Counted from the stretch's first letter, positions 7,331 to 14,565 are shown. The stretch is 19,241 bases of DNA from an uncultured Mycoplasmatota bacterium (GCA_900543825.1 UQSR01000016.1:1-19241), one strand, 5' to 3'. The notes: generated by a model not told the origin, from the letters alone. A program made the numbers and translations.

Positions 7331-8947
7331 TTATTCATTATCTCCCATAAGTACAGGAAGTATTTGTTTTTTCCTAGAGACAACATTTCGTAAGAAAATA
7401 CCTTGCTTGATATTATCAATATTAAATCCATTTTGTAGTGGTTCCTTAGCTCTATCACTATATAAAACATAAGTACCATTTTTAAGTATATCCGTTACAA
7501 ATAAACAAACATATAAATAATCATTATGTTCACATACTTTATTAAGAAGTTCAATATACTCATCCTTCTTATCGAGTACATCTTTAATATCAGTAGTAAT
7601 AACTTGTCCAAGTCCAATCTTAGCATTATTAATAGTATAAGTCTTATAATCCTTATATAGAACTTGTTCCATAGTCATTCCTTCCAAAGAAGAACCAGCT
7701 CTTATCATATCATAACCATATACCTTATAATCAACACCCGCAATCTTACTAAGTTCGCAAGCAGCCTCTCTATCTATATCAGTAGTAGTAGGACTAGTAA
7801 GAATAAGAGTATCAGACAATATACCAGAAAGCATAAGACCTGCTATATTCTTAGGTATATCAATTCTATTCTCTTTATATAAAGTATAAATAATAGTATT
7901 AGTACTACCAACCGGCATATTTCTAAAACTAATAGGCATATTAGTACCAACAGTACCAATATTATGATGATCTATTATTTCTAAAATATTAGCATCTTCA
8001 AGTCCAATAGCACTTTGTTCATAAGAATTATGGTCAACCAATATAACTTTTTTCTTATTACTAAGACCAACATCAGAAAATCTAAGAATACCCATACATT
8101 TATCATTCTTATTAAGAACAGGATAATAACTATATCTAGTCTTATTAGCAAGTTTAATAAATTCATTAATATCATCATTTTCATTAACACATAGAACTTT
8201 ATCAGTATTTAGTATAGTAGTAACATTATTACATAAACTAAATATTTTAGTAGTCTCCAAAGTAGTAAATGTAGTATAAATAACATTAACTTTATTTTTT
8301 CTAGCAATAGCAAGATGTTCTTCTTTAACTTCACCACCGCCAGTAATAACAATAAGTTTAACACCAGAGTAAACAGCATATTCAATAACACTATGTCTGT
8401 CACCAAGAATTAAAATATCTTTATCATCAAGTTTAACAGATTCCATAATAGTAGAACTTTTATAAGCTGCCACCCTTAAATTGCCTATAATTTCATCATC
8501 AAATCTAAGTACTTCTTTACCTTTAATAACTTCACATATATTGTCATAAGAAGCATGAACAATACTATAATTAAAAGAAAATTGATCCATAGCAATATCT
8601 TTCATACTAACAATACCAAGTAAATTTCTATTCTTATCAACAACTGGTATTTTACTAATACCAACTTTACTCATTCTAAAATAAGCATTATAAATAGATT
8701 CATTTTCTCTTATAGTATAATTCTTAGTATAACGCAAATCTTTAATCTTAATATTAACATCATTTAAAAATATAGGTTCAGGTGTATTAAAATATTGAAG
8801 AGCATATTTAGATTCTAAATTAATAGAACTAAGTACAGCAGGAATAGTATTCATACCAAGCTTATTCTTTAAATATGATAACGTAATAGCCGCAGTAACA
8901 CTATCAGTATCAGGATTTCTATGTCCAAATATATATACTTTTTCCAT
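7331..8947 (-). CDS. ppaC: Family II (Mn-dependent) inorganic pyrophosphatase with CBS-DRTGG-CBS regulatory insert
   Basis: It hydrolyses pyrophosphate to phosphate in the cytosol. The catalytic DHH domain is split by a regulatory insert. Metal-binding motifs are FGHRNPDTDS (His 9, Asp 13, Asp 15), VDHNSYEQS (304-312) and EIIDHHNIG (326-328 is DHH). Between them are CBS 1 (about 75-120, SKIPVVDKNRNLLGIVSMKD), a DRTGG-type domain (about 140-245, with DILILGDRHSVI and VITGGGEV) and CBS 2 (about 250-295). The C-terminal DHHA2 domain carries IGLGQVIT. In characterised CBS-PPases the insert binds adenine nucleotides and makes activity respond to energy state. The start at 8947 (538 aa) follows AAAGGAGG; the ATG at 8971 would put that site inside the coding sequence. 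It is monocistronic here. Confidence 0.95.
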   Translation of the reverse strand: MEKVYIFGHRNPDTDSVTAAITLSYLKNKLGMNTIPAVLSSINLESKYALQYFNTPEPIFLNDVNIKIKDLRYTKNYTIRENESIYNAYFRMSKVGISKIPVVDKNRNLLGIVSMKDIAMDQFSFNYSIVHASYDNICEVIKGKEVLRFDDEIIGNLRVAAYKSSTIMESVKLDDKDILILGDRHSVIEYAVYSGVKLIVITGGGEVKEEHLAIARKNKVNVIYTTFTTLETTKIFSLCNNVTTILNTDKVLCVNENDDINEFIKLANKTRYSYYPVLNKNDKCMGILRFSDVGLSNKKKVILVDHNSYEQSAIGLEDANILEIIDHHNIGTVGTNMPISFRNMPVGSTNTIIYTLYKENRIDIPKNIAGLMLSGILSDTLILTSPTTTDIDREAACELSKIAGVDYKVYGYDMIRAGSSLEGMTMEQVLYKDYKTYTINNAKIGLGQVITTDIKDVLDKKDEYIELLNKVCEHNDYLYVCLFVTDILKNGTYVLYSDRAKEPLQNGFNIDNIKQGIFLRNVVSRKKQILPVLMGDNE

Positions 8948-8976
8948 TTCTTTTCCTCCTTTGTATAACACAAATA

Positions 8977-9005
8977 ATTATATATAAAAAACAATTTAAA
9001 AGCAA
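8977..9005 (-). promoter_or_regulatory. Promoter of the pyrophosphatase gene
   Basis: TTGCTT (9000-9005), a 17-base spacer and a consensus TATAAT (8977-8982) read on the minus strand toward the start at 8947. Confidence 0.7.
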
Positions 9006-9022
9006 GTACTAATTACAAAAAA

Positions 9023-10303
9023 CTACTTATTTTCAACATTATAACCTCTATGTAAGTACTTTTTACAAGTATCACTACCTCTTTCACCTAAAAAACTCTT
9101 ATAGATATCAATAATATCAACATTATCAGAAGCACATCTAATCTTCATTGTTTTATCAATATCATATAGTCCCTTCATCCTCGCTAATTTCAAATTAGGT
9201 GTATTAGGATATACCCTAGGTTGACCTCCTCCTGCGATACAACCACCTTCACAAGCCATAACCTCGATAAAATCATAATATACTTCATTATTTTTAAGTT
9301 TATCAATAACTTTTCTAGCATCTCCAGTCCCATTAATAGAAGCCACTCTAATATTAATTCCTTTAATTTTAATATTTGCTTCTTTAATATTACTAAGTCC
9401 TCTAATCTCCTTAAAATTAAGTAATCTTCTAGAAGGTCTTCTACCAGTTAATATTCTATAAACCTCTCTCATCGTAGCTTCTAAAACTCCTCCAGAACTA
9501 CCAAAGATAATTCCACTACCACTTCCCTTATTCATAATAGAATTAAAATTACCATTTTTAAGAGAACTAAATTTAACATTCTCTTCTTTTAAATATTTAG
9601 CAAGTTCTCTAGTTGTTATAACTAAATCAATATCATTAAATATAAGTCTCTCCGCCTTTTTAGAGGTACAAGGTACAATAGCAATACTAATAATATCATC
9701 TCTATTAATTTTTTTAATCTCACTAAAATAATTTTTAATTATAGAACCTTCCATAAAAATTGGACTCTTGCAAGTAGATAAATTATCTAAATATTCAGGA
9801 TAAAACATTTCAGTAAATTTAACCCAAGAGGGACAACAACTAGTAAACATTGGCAAGTTATTTTTATTTTTAATTCTATTTACTAATTCATATGCCTCCT
9901 CCATTACAGTAAGATCAGCGCCAAAAGTAGTATCAAACACATAATCAGCTCCTATTAATCTAAGAGCACTAATTAATTTTCCTATTACATTACTACCAAC
10001 TTTATATCCAAATTCTTCACCAATAGATACTCTAACGGCGGGAGCTATTTGCATAACAATAGTTTTATCACTATGTAGATAATCTCTAAGTTTATCAGTT
10101 TCATCTCTCTCAGATAAACATTTCTTAGGACACATAATACTACAACTACCACAATTAATACAAGGATATTTTAAATCACTATATCCATAAACACCAACAT
10201 TAAATTTACAAATATTTTTGCATATTCCGCATTCATCACATCTACTCTTATCAAGCACAATAGAAGGATTGTTCTTAGAAATATTTACTCTTTTATCATT
10301 CAT
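9023..10303 (-). CDS. [FeFe] hydrogenase, short form with two N-terminal [4Fe-4S] clusters
   Basis: The gene encodes a 426-residue iron-only hydrogenase, which in fermenters disposes of electrons from ferredoxin as H2. Two ferredoxin-type cluster motifs lie at the N-terminus (Cys 22, 25, 28, 32 and 48, 51, 54, 58). The H-cluster motifs follow: L1 TSCCPSW (154-160), L2 VPCTSKK (210-216) and L3 EVMACEGGCIAGGGQP (347-362). CKSP at 178-181 and GGVLEATMREVYRILTG also match the family. Two positions depart from the usual M-P-C of L2 and A-C-P-G-G-C of L3: Met to Val, and Pro to Glu. The HydE/F/G maturases are not in the window. A weak AAGGA lies about ten bases before the ATG. A regulatory or sensory hydrogenase-like role is possible, but all cluster cysteines are kept. 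Confidence 0.92.
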   Translation of the reverse strand: MNDKRVNISKNNPSIVLDKSRCDECGICKNICKFNVGVYGYSDLKYPCINCGSCSIMCPKKCLSERDETDKLRDYLHSDKTIVMQIAPAVRVSIGEEFGYKVGSNVIGKLISALRLIGADYVFDTTFGADLTVMEEAYELVNRIKNKNNLPMFTSCCPSWVKFTEMFYPEYLDNLSTCKSPIFMEGSIIKNYFSEIKKINRDDIISIAIVPCTSKKAERLIFNDIDLVITTRELAKYLKEENVKFSSLKNGNFNSIMNKGSGSGIIFGSSGGVLEATMREVYRILTGRRPSRRLLNFKEIRGLSNIKEANIKIKGINIRVASINGTGDARKVIDKLKNNEVYYDFIEVMACEGGCIAGGGQPRVYPNTPNLKLARMKGLYDIDKTMKIRCASDNVDIIDIYKSFLGERGSDTCKKYLHRGYNVENK

Positions 10304-10335
10304 ACTACCAACGTCCTTATAATCTTATATAAACC

Positions 10336-10344
10336 ATTATATCA
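10336..10344 (-). promoter_or_regulatory. Extended -10 promoter of the hydrogenase gene
   Basis: TGATATAAT on the minus strand lies about 33 bases from the hydrogenase ATG. No convincing -35 box is present. Confidence 0.6.
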
Positions 10345-10392
10345 TTAAAATAATAATTTTAAAACATAAAAGTTCTTTTCATTTTTTACGTT

Positions 10393-10443
10393 CACTGTAA
10401 GCCATAAATGTCTTACTAGTGGCATTCGGAGCCAAAAGTCTCC
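10393..10443 (-). other. Two adjacent hairpins in the gap upstream of the hydrogenase; possible structured RNA
   Basis: Between the terminator at 10493-10521 and the hydrogenase promoter lie about 150 bases that are less AT-rich than nearby gaps. On the minus strand 10412-10421 (CACTAGTAAG) pairs with 10393-10401 (CTTACAGTG), giving nine pairs with one bulged A and a ten-base loop. Just upstream, GGAG (10440-10443) pairs with CTCC (10428-10431). No ORF with a ribosome-binding site fits. I do not recognise an Rfam family; it may be a small RNA or a remnant. Confidence 0.3.
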
Positions 10444-10492
10444 TCCTGCTGTATCAAACATACCTAATTTATATAAGCTATAACTATGTATT

Positions 10493-10521
10493 AAAAATCT
10501 ATCAACAATACCTGTTGATAG
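10493..10521 (-). terminator. Intrinsic terminator of the small membrane protein gene (TATCAAC-family hairpin 2)
   Basis: CTATCAACA (10499-10507) and TGTTGATAG (10513-10521) form a perfect 9-bp stem with a five-base loop; ATTTTT follows on the minus strand. It starts 7 bases after the stop codon. Confidence 0.85.
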
Positions 10522-10528
10522 AAAAAAA

Positions 10529-10792
10529 CTATATAGCATTAGGAACATTATAATTATCAATATATGTAGTACCATAAATAACAAAAAATATAATGAATAT
10601 AATCATGGCGATAATAAACAAACAAAAATAAGATCTAGCAAAATTTCTAAGATTAATATTTCTAGTACCACCAAATGCATATACTAACAACACAATAAAT
10701 CCAATAATAGGAATAGAAAATAATATTTCATATCCAAAATATCCCCACATAGAAATTGGTTCATATTCATAAGGTATATTCTTATCTCTCAT
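10529..10792 (-). CDS. Small integral membrane protein, function unknown
   Basis: An 87-residue protein with a polar N-terminus (MRDKNIPYEYEPIS), a first membrane helix at about 22-38 (YEILFSIPIIGFIVLLVYAF), a short positively charged loop (GGTRNINLRNFARS) and a second helix at about 56-75 rich in Ile and Phe. I recognise only a general resemblance to small uncharacterised Firmicutes membrane proteins. The start at 10792 is preferred because GGGAGG lies eight to nine bases upstream; the ATG at 10807 overlaps that site. It has its own extended -10 promoter and its own terminator, so it is transcribed alone. No function is proposed. Confidence 0.75.
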   Translation of the reverse strand: MRDKNIPYEYEPISMWGYFGYEILFSIPIIGFIVLLVYAFGGTRNINLRNFARSYFCLFIIAMIIFIIFFVIYGTTYIDNYNVPNAI

Positions 10793-10811
10793 ATCATATC
10801 CTCCCATTAAA

Positions 10812-10820
10812 ATTATACCA
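10812..10820 (-). promoter_or_regulatory. Extended -10 promoter of the small membrane protein gene
   Basis: TGGTATAAT on the minus strand, about 20 bases before the ATG at 10792; no clear -35. It lies just downstream of the PAP2 gene, which has no obvious terminator of its own. Confidence 0.6.
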
Positions 10821-10839
10821 CAAAATAAATAAGTAAATA

Positions 10840-11472
10840 CTACAAATCAAATTTATTTACAATTGAAACAAATAAGATTAAATAAGCAACAGATATAAGA
10901 AAACCCGCTAAAACATCACTAGTATAATGAACACCTAAGTATATTCTACTAATACCAATAAATAAAATTAATATAGATAGAAAACAAATAAGTCCCCATT
11001 TTAAATATTTATTATTAATTTTTTTATATATTAAATATATTAAAAATCCATAAAAGGCCATACTTGCCATAGAATGCCCAGAAGGAAAACTATATCCACT
11101 CTCTTCTATAATTCTAAAATCAGTAGGTCTTGGTCTATGAAGAATAAATTTTAAAGCCTGATTTAAGATAGTTATACTAATAAGATTAATCCATACAAAA
11201 ATACTTGTTTTCTTATTTTTAAAAATAAAGAAAGATAAAAAAGAAACTAATATCAAACAAATAGCACTACCACACCAGGTAATTCCCTTCATAATAGGAG
11301 TAACATTATCCTTAATCAAATAATTAGAAACAAATTGATATCCTATAACATCACTTTTCATAATTTCATTATTAAAAACATTTTCTGCTAAAGCTAAAAA
11401 TAAAATTATACAAACAAAACAAATAATACTCTTATAATTATCTATTATAAACTTTTTCAAATTATTAAACAT
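10840..11472 (-). CDS. PAP2-family membrane phosphatase
   Basis: A 210-residue polytopic protein with the three PAP2 catalytic motifs: KFILHRPRP (108-116), PSGHS (130-134) and SRIYLGVHYTSD (175-186), the last holding the catalytic His. About six membrane helices can be seen. Family members dephosphorylate lipid phosphates such as phosphatidic acid, phosphatidylglycerol phosphate or undecaprenyl pyrophosphate at the outer face of the cytoplasmic membrane; recycling of undecaprenyl carrier (as BcrC does) is a possibility that the sequence does not settle. GGAGG lies eight bases before the ATG. It is transcribed alone or with the small membrane protein gene downstream. Confidence 0.92.
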   Translation of the reverse strand: MFNNLKKFIIDNYKSIICFVCIILFLALAENVFNNEIMKSDVIGYQFVSNYLIKDNVTPIMKGITWCGSAICLILVSFLSFFIFKNKKTSIFVWINLISITILNQALKFILHRPRPTDFRIIEESGYSFPSGHSMASMAFYGFLIYLIYKKINNKYLKWGLICFLSILILFIGISRIYLGVHYTSDVLAGFLISVAYLILFVSIVNKFDL

Positions 11473-11504
11473 TAAATTCCTCCATAAATATATATTTCTC
11501 TTTA

Positions 11505-11513
11505 ATTATATCA
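11505..11513 (-). promoter_or_regulatory. Extended -10 promoter of the PAP2 gene
   Basis: TGATATAAT on the minus strand, about 33 bases before the PAP2 ATG at 11472. No clear -35. Confidence 0.6.
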
Positions 11514-11556
11514 TATATGCAATTAAGAATATTAATATATTATTTTATTTCACATC

Positions 11557-11597
11557 AAAAATATATAAAAAATTAATTTACATTCTTTTATATATTT
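11557..11597 (-). terminator. A/T-only hairpin, possible terminator of the HD gene
   Basis: AAATATATAAAA (11559-11570) is the exact complement of 11586-11597, with a 15-base spacer and a T run on the minus strand. It has no G-C pair and overlaps the HD gene stop, so it is a weak candidate. Confidence 0.35.
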
Positions 11598-12103
11598 CAA
11601 AATGTTAAAATTATTGCAATATATAAATAATTAAAATAATATATTTTAATAAGGTTGTACATCATATCATTCTTAGTCTCGATAATAGCACAGTACTTAT
11701 CTACAAGTGTTAATAAAAATCCCTCTTTAGTTTTAGGCATTCTTAAAGTGACGGGCCACATATGTCTAAGTATCATATCTTTTTCGGTATCATTAAGCTT
11801 AAATAATTTATTAGCGTTATTAAGGGCAATCTCTCCATGAGTAAATGCATGCATCTTTTTATTTACTCTATTTTTTTTAGGAATTCTCCAATCATATAAA
11901 AATAAATCATGAAGCATAGCCCCTCTAGCAGCGCTAACAGAATCCCATCCTAATTTTTTAGCCATCTTGTAGCAGATATAAGCTACGTTGTAGCAGTGTT
12001 CAAAACAACTAGTACTACCATGTTGATAATATTTCTTCATTTCTAGTACTGTTTTATTATTTACCAAGTCATTTATTATTAAATCAAATTCTTTTTCTTT
12101 CAT
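11597..12103 (-). CDS. HD-domain metal-dependent phosphohydrolase
   Basis: A 168-residue single-domain HD protein. Metal ligands typical of the superfamily are visible: YYQHGSTSCFEHCYNVA (His 28 and 36), RGAMLHDLFLYDW (His-Asp at 65-66), HAFTHGEIAL (His 85 and 89), RHMWPVTL (His 114) and the closing Asp in LVDKYCA (135). This layout matches a family of short HD proteins common in Clostridia, whose substrate is not known to me; nucleotide or cyclic-nucleotide hydrolysis is only a family-level guess. The last ~20 residues are hydrophobic and AT-coded and look like a non-conserved tail. The start at 12103 follows AGGGATG. Confidence 0.85.
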   Translation of the reverse strand: MKEKEFDLIINDLVNNKTVLEMKKYYQHGSTSCFEHCYNVAYICYKMAKKLGWDSVSAARGAMLHDLFLYDWRIPKKNRVNKKMHAFTHGEIALNNANKLFKLNDTEKDMILRHMWPVTLRMPKTKEGFLLTLVDKYCAIIETKNDMMYNLIKIYYFNYLYIAIILTF

Positions 12104-12119
12104 ACGGTCATCCCTAATA

Positions 12120-12128
12120 ATTATATCA
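12120..12128 (-). promoter_or_regulatory. Extended -10 promoter of the HD gene
   Basis: TGATATAAT on the minus strand; the start near 12113 gives a leader of only about 10 bases. The upstream hairpin at 12143-12165 is the terminator of the preceding operon. Confidence 0.55.
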
Positions 12129-12137
12129 CTATAATAG

Positions 12138-12165
12138 AAAAACTATCAACAAAAACCGTTGATAG
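12138..12165 (-). terminator. Intrinsic terminator of the sigma/anti-sigma operon (TATCAAC-family hairpin 3)
   Basis: CTATCAAC (12143-12150) and GTTGATAG (12158-12165) form a perfect 8-bp stem with a seven-base loop, then TTTTT on the minus strand. It lies 7 bases past the stop of the anti-sigma-like gene. Confidence 0.85.
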
Positions 12166-12171
12166 ACAAAA

Positions 12172-12864
12172 TTATTTAACCATAGATTTTATTAACTGAA
12201 TAAATTCTTCCTCTGATATTCCAGTAGTTTCAATATCAAAGTTAATATTATTATAACTAAATATAGCATAATAATATTTATCTTCACCCATAATCTTAAT
12301 ACTATTACCATTAATTATAGAATTTTTCATTTCATCAGTATCAATACTAAAACATCTAAGTCTCTTAGTAGTATCTATTAAAATAAATATATCTATATAT
12401 TTATTATTACCACCACTATAAATAATATTATATCCATATAATTTATCATATTTACCAGTATCATCATTGAATAAATAGCATTTAATTATTCCATCTATAT
12501 TATAGTCATCTGGTACTACAATATCTTTAAGTAATGGATATATTTTATATAAATCATCAGTAGTTATATCTTCACTTCTACCATCAATATCTAACTTAGC
12601 ATTATCAAAATTATTATCAATACTATTAACAATAATAACATCATTATTTTTAACATTACTATCTAATACATTAATTGTACTATTTTTTTTATTTAAAAGA
12701 AATACACTAGTTATTGCTATAACTATAGCCATAGGCATTAGACTATATTTAAATATTTTATTCATTTTATTACCTCTTTCCATTTTCTTTCTAATAGAAG
12801 TATAATTATTAGTTATATCAAAATCATTTGTTATAACTTTATTTAATTTATCTTCATTATTCAT
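12172..12864 (-). CDS. Probable membrane-anchored anti-sigma factor paired with the ECF sigma factor
   Basis: A 230-residue protein with a charged cytoplasmic N-terminus of about 37 residues (MNNEDKLNKVITNDFD, ending in KKMERGNKMNK), one membrane helix (YSLMPMAIVIAITSVFLL) and an extracytoplasmic domain of about 165 residues rich in Asn and Asp with no recognised domain. The topology and the position directly after an ECF sigma gene are those of an anti-sigma factor. No zinc-binding HxxxCxxC motif is present. The ATG at 12864 follows the sigma-factor stop by one base, and its site AAGGAG lies in the last sigma codons, so synthesis is coupled. The role is inferred from context and topology. 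Confidence 0.65.
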   Translation of the reverse strand: MNNEDKLNKVITNDFDITNNYTSIRKKMERGNKMNKIFKYSLMPMAIVIAITSVFLLNKKNSTINVLDSNVKNNDVIIVNSIDNNFDNAKLDIDGRSEDITTDDLYKIYPLLKDIVVPDDYNIDGIIKCYLFNDDTGKYDKLYGYNIIYSGGNNKYIDIFILIDTTKRLRCFSIDTDEMKNSIINGNSIKIMGEDKYYYAIFSYNNINFDIETTGISEEEFIQLIKSMVK

Positions 12865-12865
12865 T

Positions 12866-13405
12866 TTAATCACACTCCTTAAAATATAAGCATAATTCAT
12901 TTAATGTTCTATAAATAAGATTTTTAATATAAGATTCTTTAGTATTAAGTAATTTGCTAATTTCTTTAATAGTCATTTCTTCTTTGTAATATAAATAAAA
13001 TACTTTTGGAATATCTTGATTCTTTTTATTTTTAATAAAATTCCATATTGATTTCCATTCTTCATCTTTAATAAGTAAACTTTCAATATCAAATGAAGAA
13101 TCTATTTTATCTATAATTTCTAATTCATTATTACTTTTATCAAATAAAGAAATATCTCTTATTCTCATAACTAAAGAATAATACTTCTTAATTTTATTAA
13201 TAGCAATTCCAATTAAATAACTATTAATATTAGTATCATCAATATTTTTCTTATTCATAATTTTCCATAACTCTAAATAAACATCTTGAATAATATCATT
13301 TACATCATTAATATTATGACATTTAATAATAATATATCTAAGAATATTAGAGTAAGTTTCTTTATAAAATTCATTAAACTTATCTAGGTTTGTTTGACTA
13401 GTCAT
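12866..13405 (-). CDS. ECF-like sigma-70 family factor
   Basis: A 179-residue two-domain sigma factor. Region 2 runs from about 9 to 75, with FYKETYSNILRYI, DVNDIIQDVYLELWK (the core-binding D-x-x-Q-D-V-F/Y-hydrophobic pattern) and NSYLIGIAINKIKKY. Region 4 is at about 125-175, with FYLYYKEEMTIKEISKLL and the recognition helix ESYIKNLIYRTLNEL. Such factors redirect RNA polymerase in response to an envelope signal and are usually held inactive by a partner, here the membrane protein encoded one base downstream. The start at 13405 follows AGGTGAT. A possible own promoter is listed at 13424-13453, so autoregulation is plausible. Confidence 0.88.
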   Translation of the reverse strand: MTSQTNLDKFNEFYKETYSNILRYIIIKCHNINDVNDIIQDVYLELWKIMNKKNIDDTNINSYLIGIAINKIKKYYSLVMRIRDISLFDKSNNELEIIDKIDSSFDIESLLIKDEEWKSIWNFIKNKKNQDIPKVFYLYYKEEMTIKEISKLLNTKESYIKNLIYRTLNELCLYFKECD

Positions 13406-13423
13406 ATTATCACCTACACTATT

Positions 13424-13453
13424 ATTATCCCATATATCAATAAAAAAGTTTCA
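13424..13453 (-). promoter_or_regulatory. Possible (auto-regulated) promoter of the ECF sigma operon
   Basis: TGAAAC (13448-13453), an 18-base spacer and GATAAT (13424-13429) on the minus strand, about 12 bases before the predicted start. TGAAAC resembles ECF -35 boxes; the -10 is also acceptable for the primary sigma factor, so which one reads it is open. Confidence 0.45.
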
Positions 13454-13485
13454 AAAAAAGATACACTTTAATATAAAATGTATCT
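13453..13485 (-). terminator. Intrinsic terminator after the RhuM remnant
   Basis: 13475-13485 pairs with 13459-13469 (11 bp, one G-T) around a five-base loop, with TTTTTTT on the minus strand (13453-13459). It ends the transcript that once carried the RhuM-family gene and isolates the ECF operon. Confidence 0.8.
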
Positions 13486-13493
13486 ACTTTTAT

Positions 13494-13697
13494 TTATTTT
13501 TCTAATTGTTCAGTTTTCTTAATTAACTTATTAAAGTTAGAAATATAATTCTTATCTTGAATAACTCTATGTTTTTCATATTCAGTTGTTGCTTTTAGAA
13601 CCGCTTGTTCTTGTTTATGCGATATTTTACCATTACCCTCTAATATATCATAATGAAATACTTTTAAAGCATTTTCATCTTCATCCTTTTTCAGTAT
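13494..13697 (-). pseudogene. C-terminal remnant of a RhuM-family protein
   Basis: The minus-strand frame ending at the TAA at 13494 reads LKKDEDENALKVFHYDILEG, then NGKISHKQ, EYEKHRVIQDKNYISNFNKL and ends in EQLEK. This pattern (GKIS, EYEK-R-IQD-YISDFDK) matches the end of Virulence_RhuM proteins as I recall the family. The frame stays open to 13724, where a stop occurs, and no start or N-terminal part (a RhuM protein is about 330 residues) is present. The coding similarity stops close to 13695, exactly where an AT-rich element-end sequence begins, so the gene was probably cut by an insertion. The strong terminator just downstream is intact. RhuM proteins are often on islands; their function is unclear. 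Confidence 0.6.
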
Positions 13698-13880
13698 ATA
13701 TGATACTATGAAGTATGTATAGTATTATAGATTTTTCAAGGTTTAAAAGGTCTGAACAGTATTGGTATAAATGTTACATATAGTATTATTTTTACCATAC
13801 ATTTTTTAGTCTGTGAGCACAAAATGTGCACATTGTTCCCATCACATATTCAAAAATGCATAACATCATATATGATATTA
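13695..13880. other. Gap of ~190 bases holding a degenerate element end related to the one at 14566
   Basis: From 13695 the sequence aligns in the same orientation to the element end at 14566-14611: about 37 of 47 positions with one gap, including the non-AT core TTTCAAGG (13734-13741 and 14604-14611). Further similarity follows (TTGGTA, then ATAGTATT). A hairpin GCACA-AAA-TGTGC lies at 13817-13829, in the same relative position as the GCAAACA/TGTTTGC hairpin of the other end. No gene with a start site is seen. It looks like the end of an older, related insertion next to the RhuM remnant. Confidence 0.5.
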
Positions 13881-13889
13881 CTAATTATT

Positions 13890-14474
13890 TCAAATTTTTT
13901 CAACGTTATGTGTTTTATCTATTTTTTTATCTAATTTTTTGTAATTTGATTTAAAATTTAATAAAGTTTCCATTGCACTTATAACTGCTGAGGATTCAAA
14001 TATATCTCTCCTATAATACCCAGTTGTTAGGTATCCAGTTATTCCATTATCTTTTTTATTACTACTATTACCAAGAATACATTCAATAACTTTATTCAAA
14101 GATTTTCCATCTTTAACATAATTAAACATTCTTTCAGTAATTTGAAGACCACTTGATTTTCCTATAAATTCATTACCATTTTGGTCTAATATTGATGCAT
14201 AAGTAACAATAAAATATGTATTATCTATCTGTTCATATCCACCCTCAATACTAATTAGTAAATCAAATGAAATATCATTTTCCATGCAATAATTATATAA
14301 ACCATGATTTCTATTTTTTGCACCTATTAAAGTTTCATCATTAATAGGTTTAGAACTTACTAAAGAATTAACATTAACAGGGACAATAGAAATATCATCA
14401 AATCCTAATTCATTCATTGCAATTAAAATTGACCTTTGTTTAGAAACATTCATAGAGCCTAAAACTATTTTCAT
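13890..14474 (-). CDS. DUF84 / YjjX-type inosine/xanthosine triphosphatase
   Basis: A 194-residue protein of the non-canonical purine NTP phosphatase family (YjjX/DUF84), which removes ITP and XTP from the nucleotide pool. Family marks are the N-terminal KIVLGSMNVSKQ (phosphate-binding start), TLIGAKNRNHGL, the acidic DLLISIEGGYEQI with the metal-binding Glu region, SGLQI and the late GITGYLTTGYYRRDI. The start at 14474 is preceded by GGATGGTG. It lies 32 bases after the stop of the disrupted SEC-C gene tail, so the two probably formed an operon before the insertion. It sits between two related element ends and could be chromosomal or cargo of an older insertion. Confidence 0.8.
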   Translation of the reverse strand: MKIVLGSMNVSKQRSILIAMNELGFDDISIVPVNVNSLVSSKPINDETLIGAKNRNHGLYNYCMENDISFDLLISIEGGYEQIDNTYFIVTYASILDQNGNEFIGKSSGLQITERMFNYVKDGKSLNKVIECILGNSSNKKDNGITGYLTTGYYRRDIFESSAVISAMETLLNFKSNYKKLDKKIDKTHNVEKI

Positions 14475-14506
14475 ATTTTCACCATCCTATTTTTTTATAA
14501 AACAAA

Positions 14507-14560
14507 CTATTTACCACAACATTGTTTGTATTTTTTTCCCGAACCGCAAGTTGTAAGAAC
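14507..14560 (-). pseudogene. 3' tail of a SEC-C-motif gene cut by the mobile element
   Basis: Read on the minus strand and ending at the TAG at 14507, the last codons give TCGSGKKYKQCCGK. This is the zinc-binding SEC-C motif (C-x-C-G-S-G-K-K-Y-K-x-C-C-G) found at the C-terminus of SecA and of small SEC-C proteins. The first cysteine is replaced by Thr and everything upstream turns into A/T repeats, so the motif is broken at about 14548-14565. No start site serves this fragment. The 5' part of the gene should lie on the far side of the inserted element, outside the window. A secA tail or a small SEC-C protein are both possible. Confidence 0.65.
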
Positions 14561-14565
14561 TCCCA

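Noticed and set aside
10345..10584. 79-codon minus-strand ORF before the hydrogenase
   Set aside because: It overlaps the small membrane protein gene in another frame and runs through that gene's terminator; no ribosome-binding site. Only the structured stretch was kept as a candidate.
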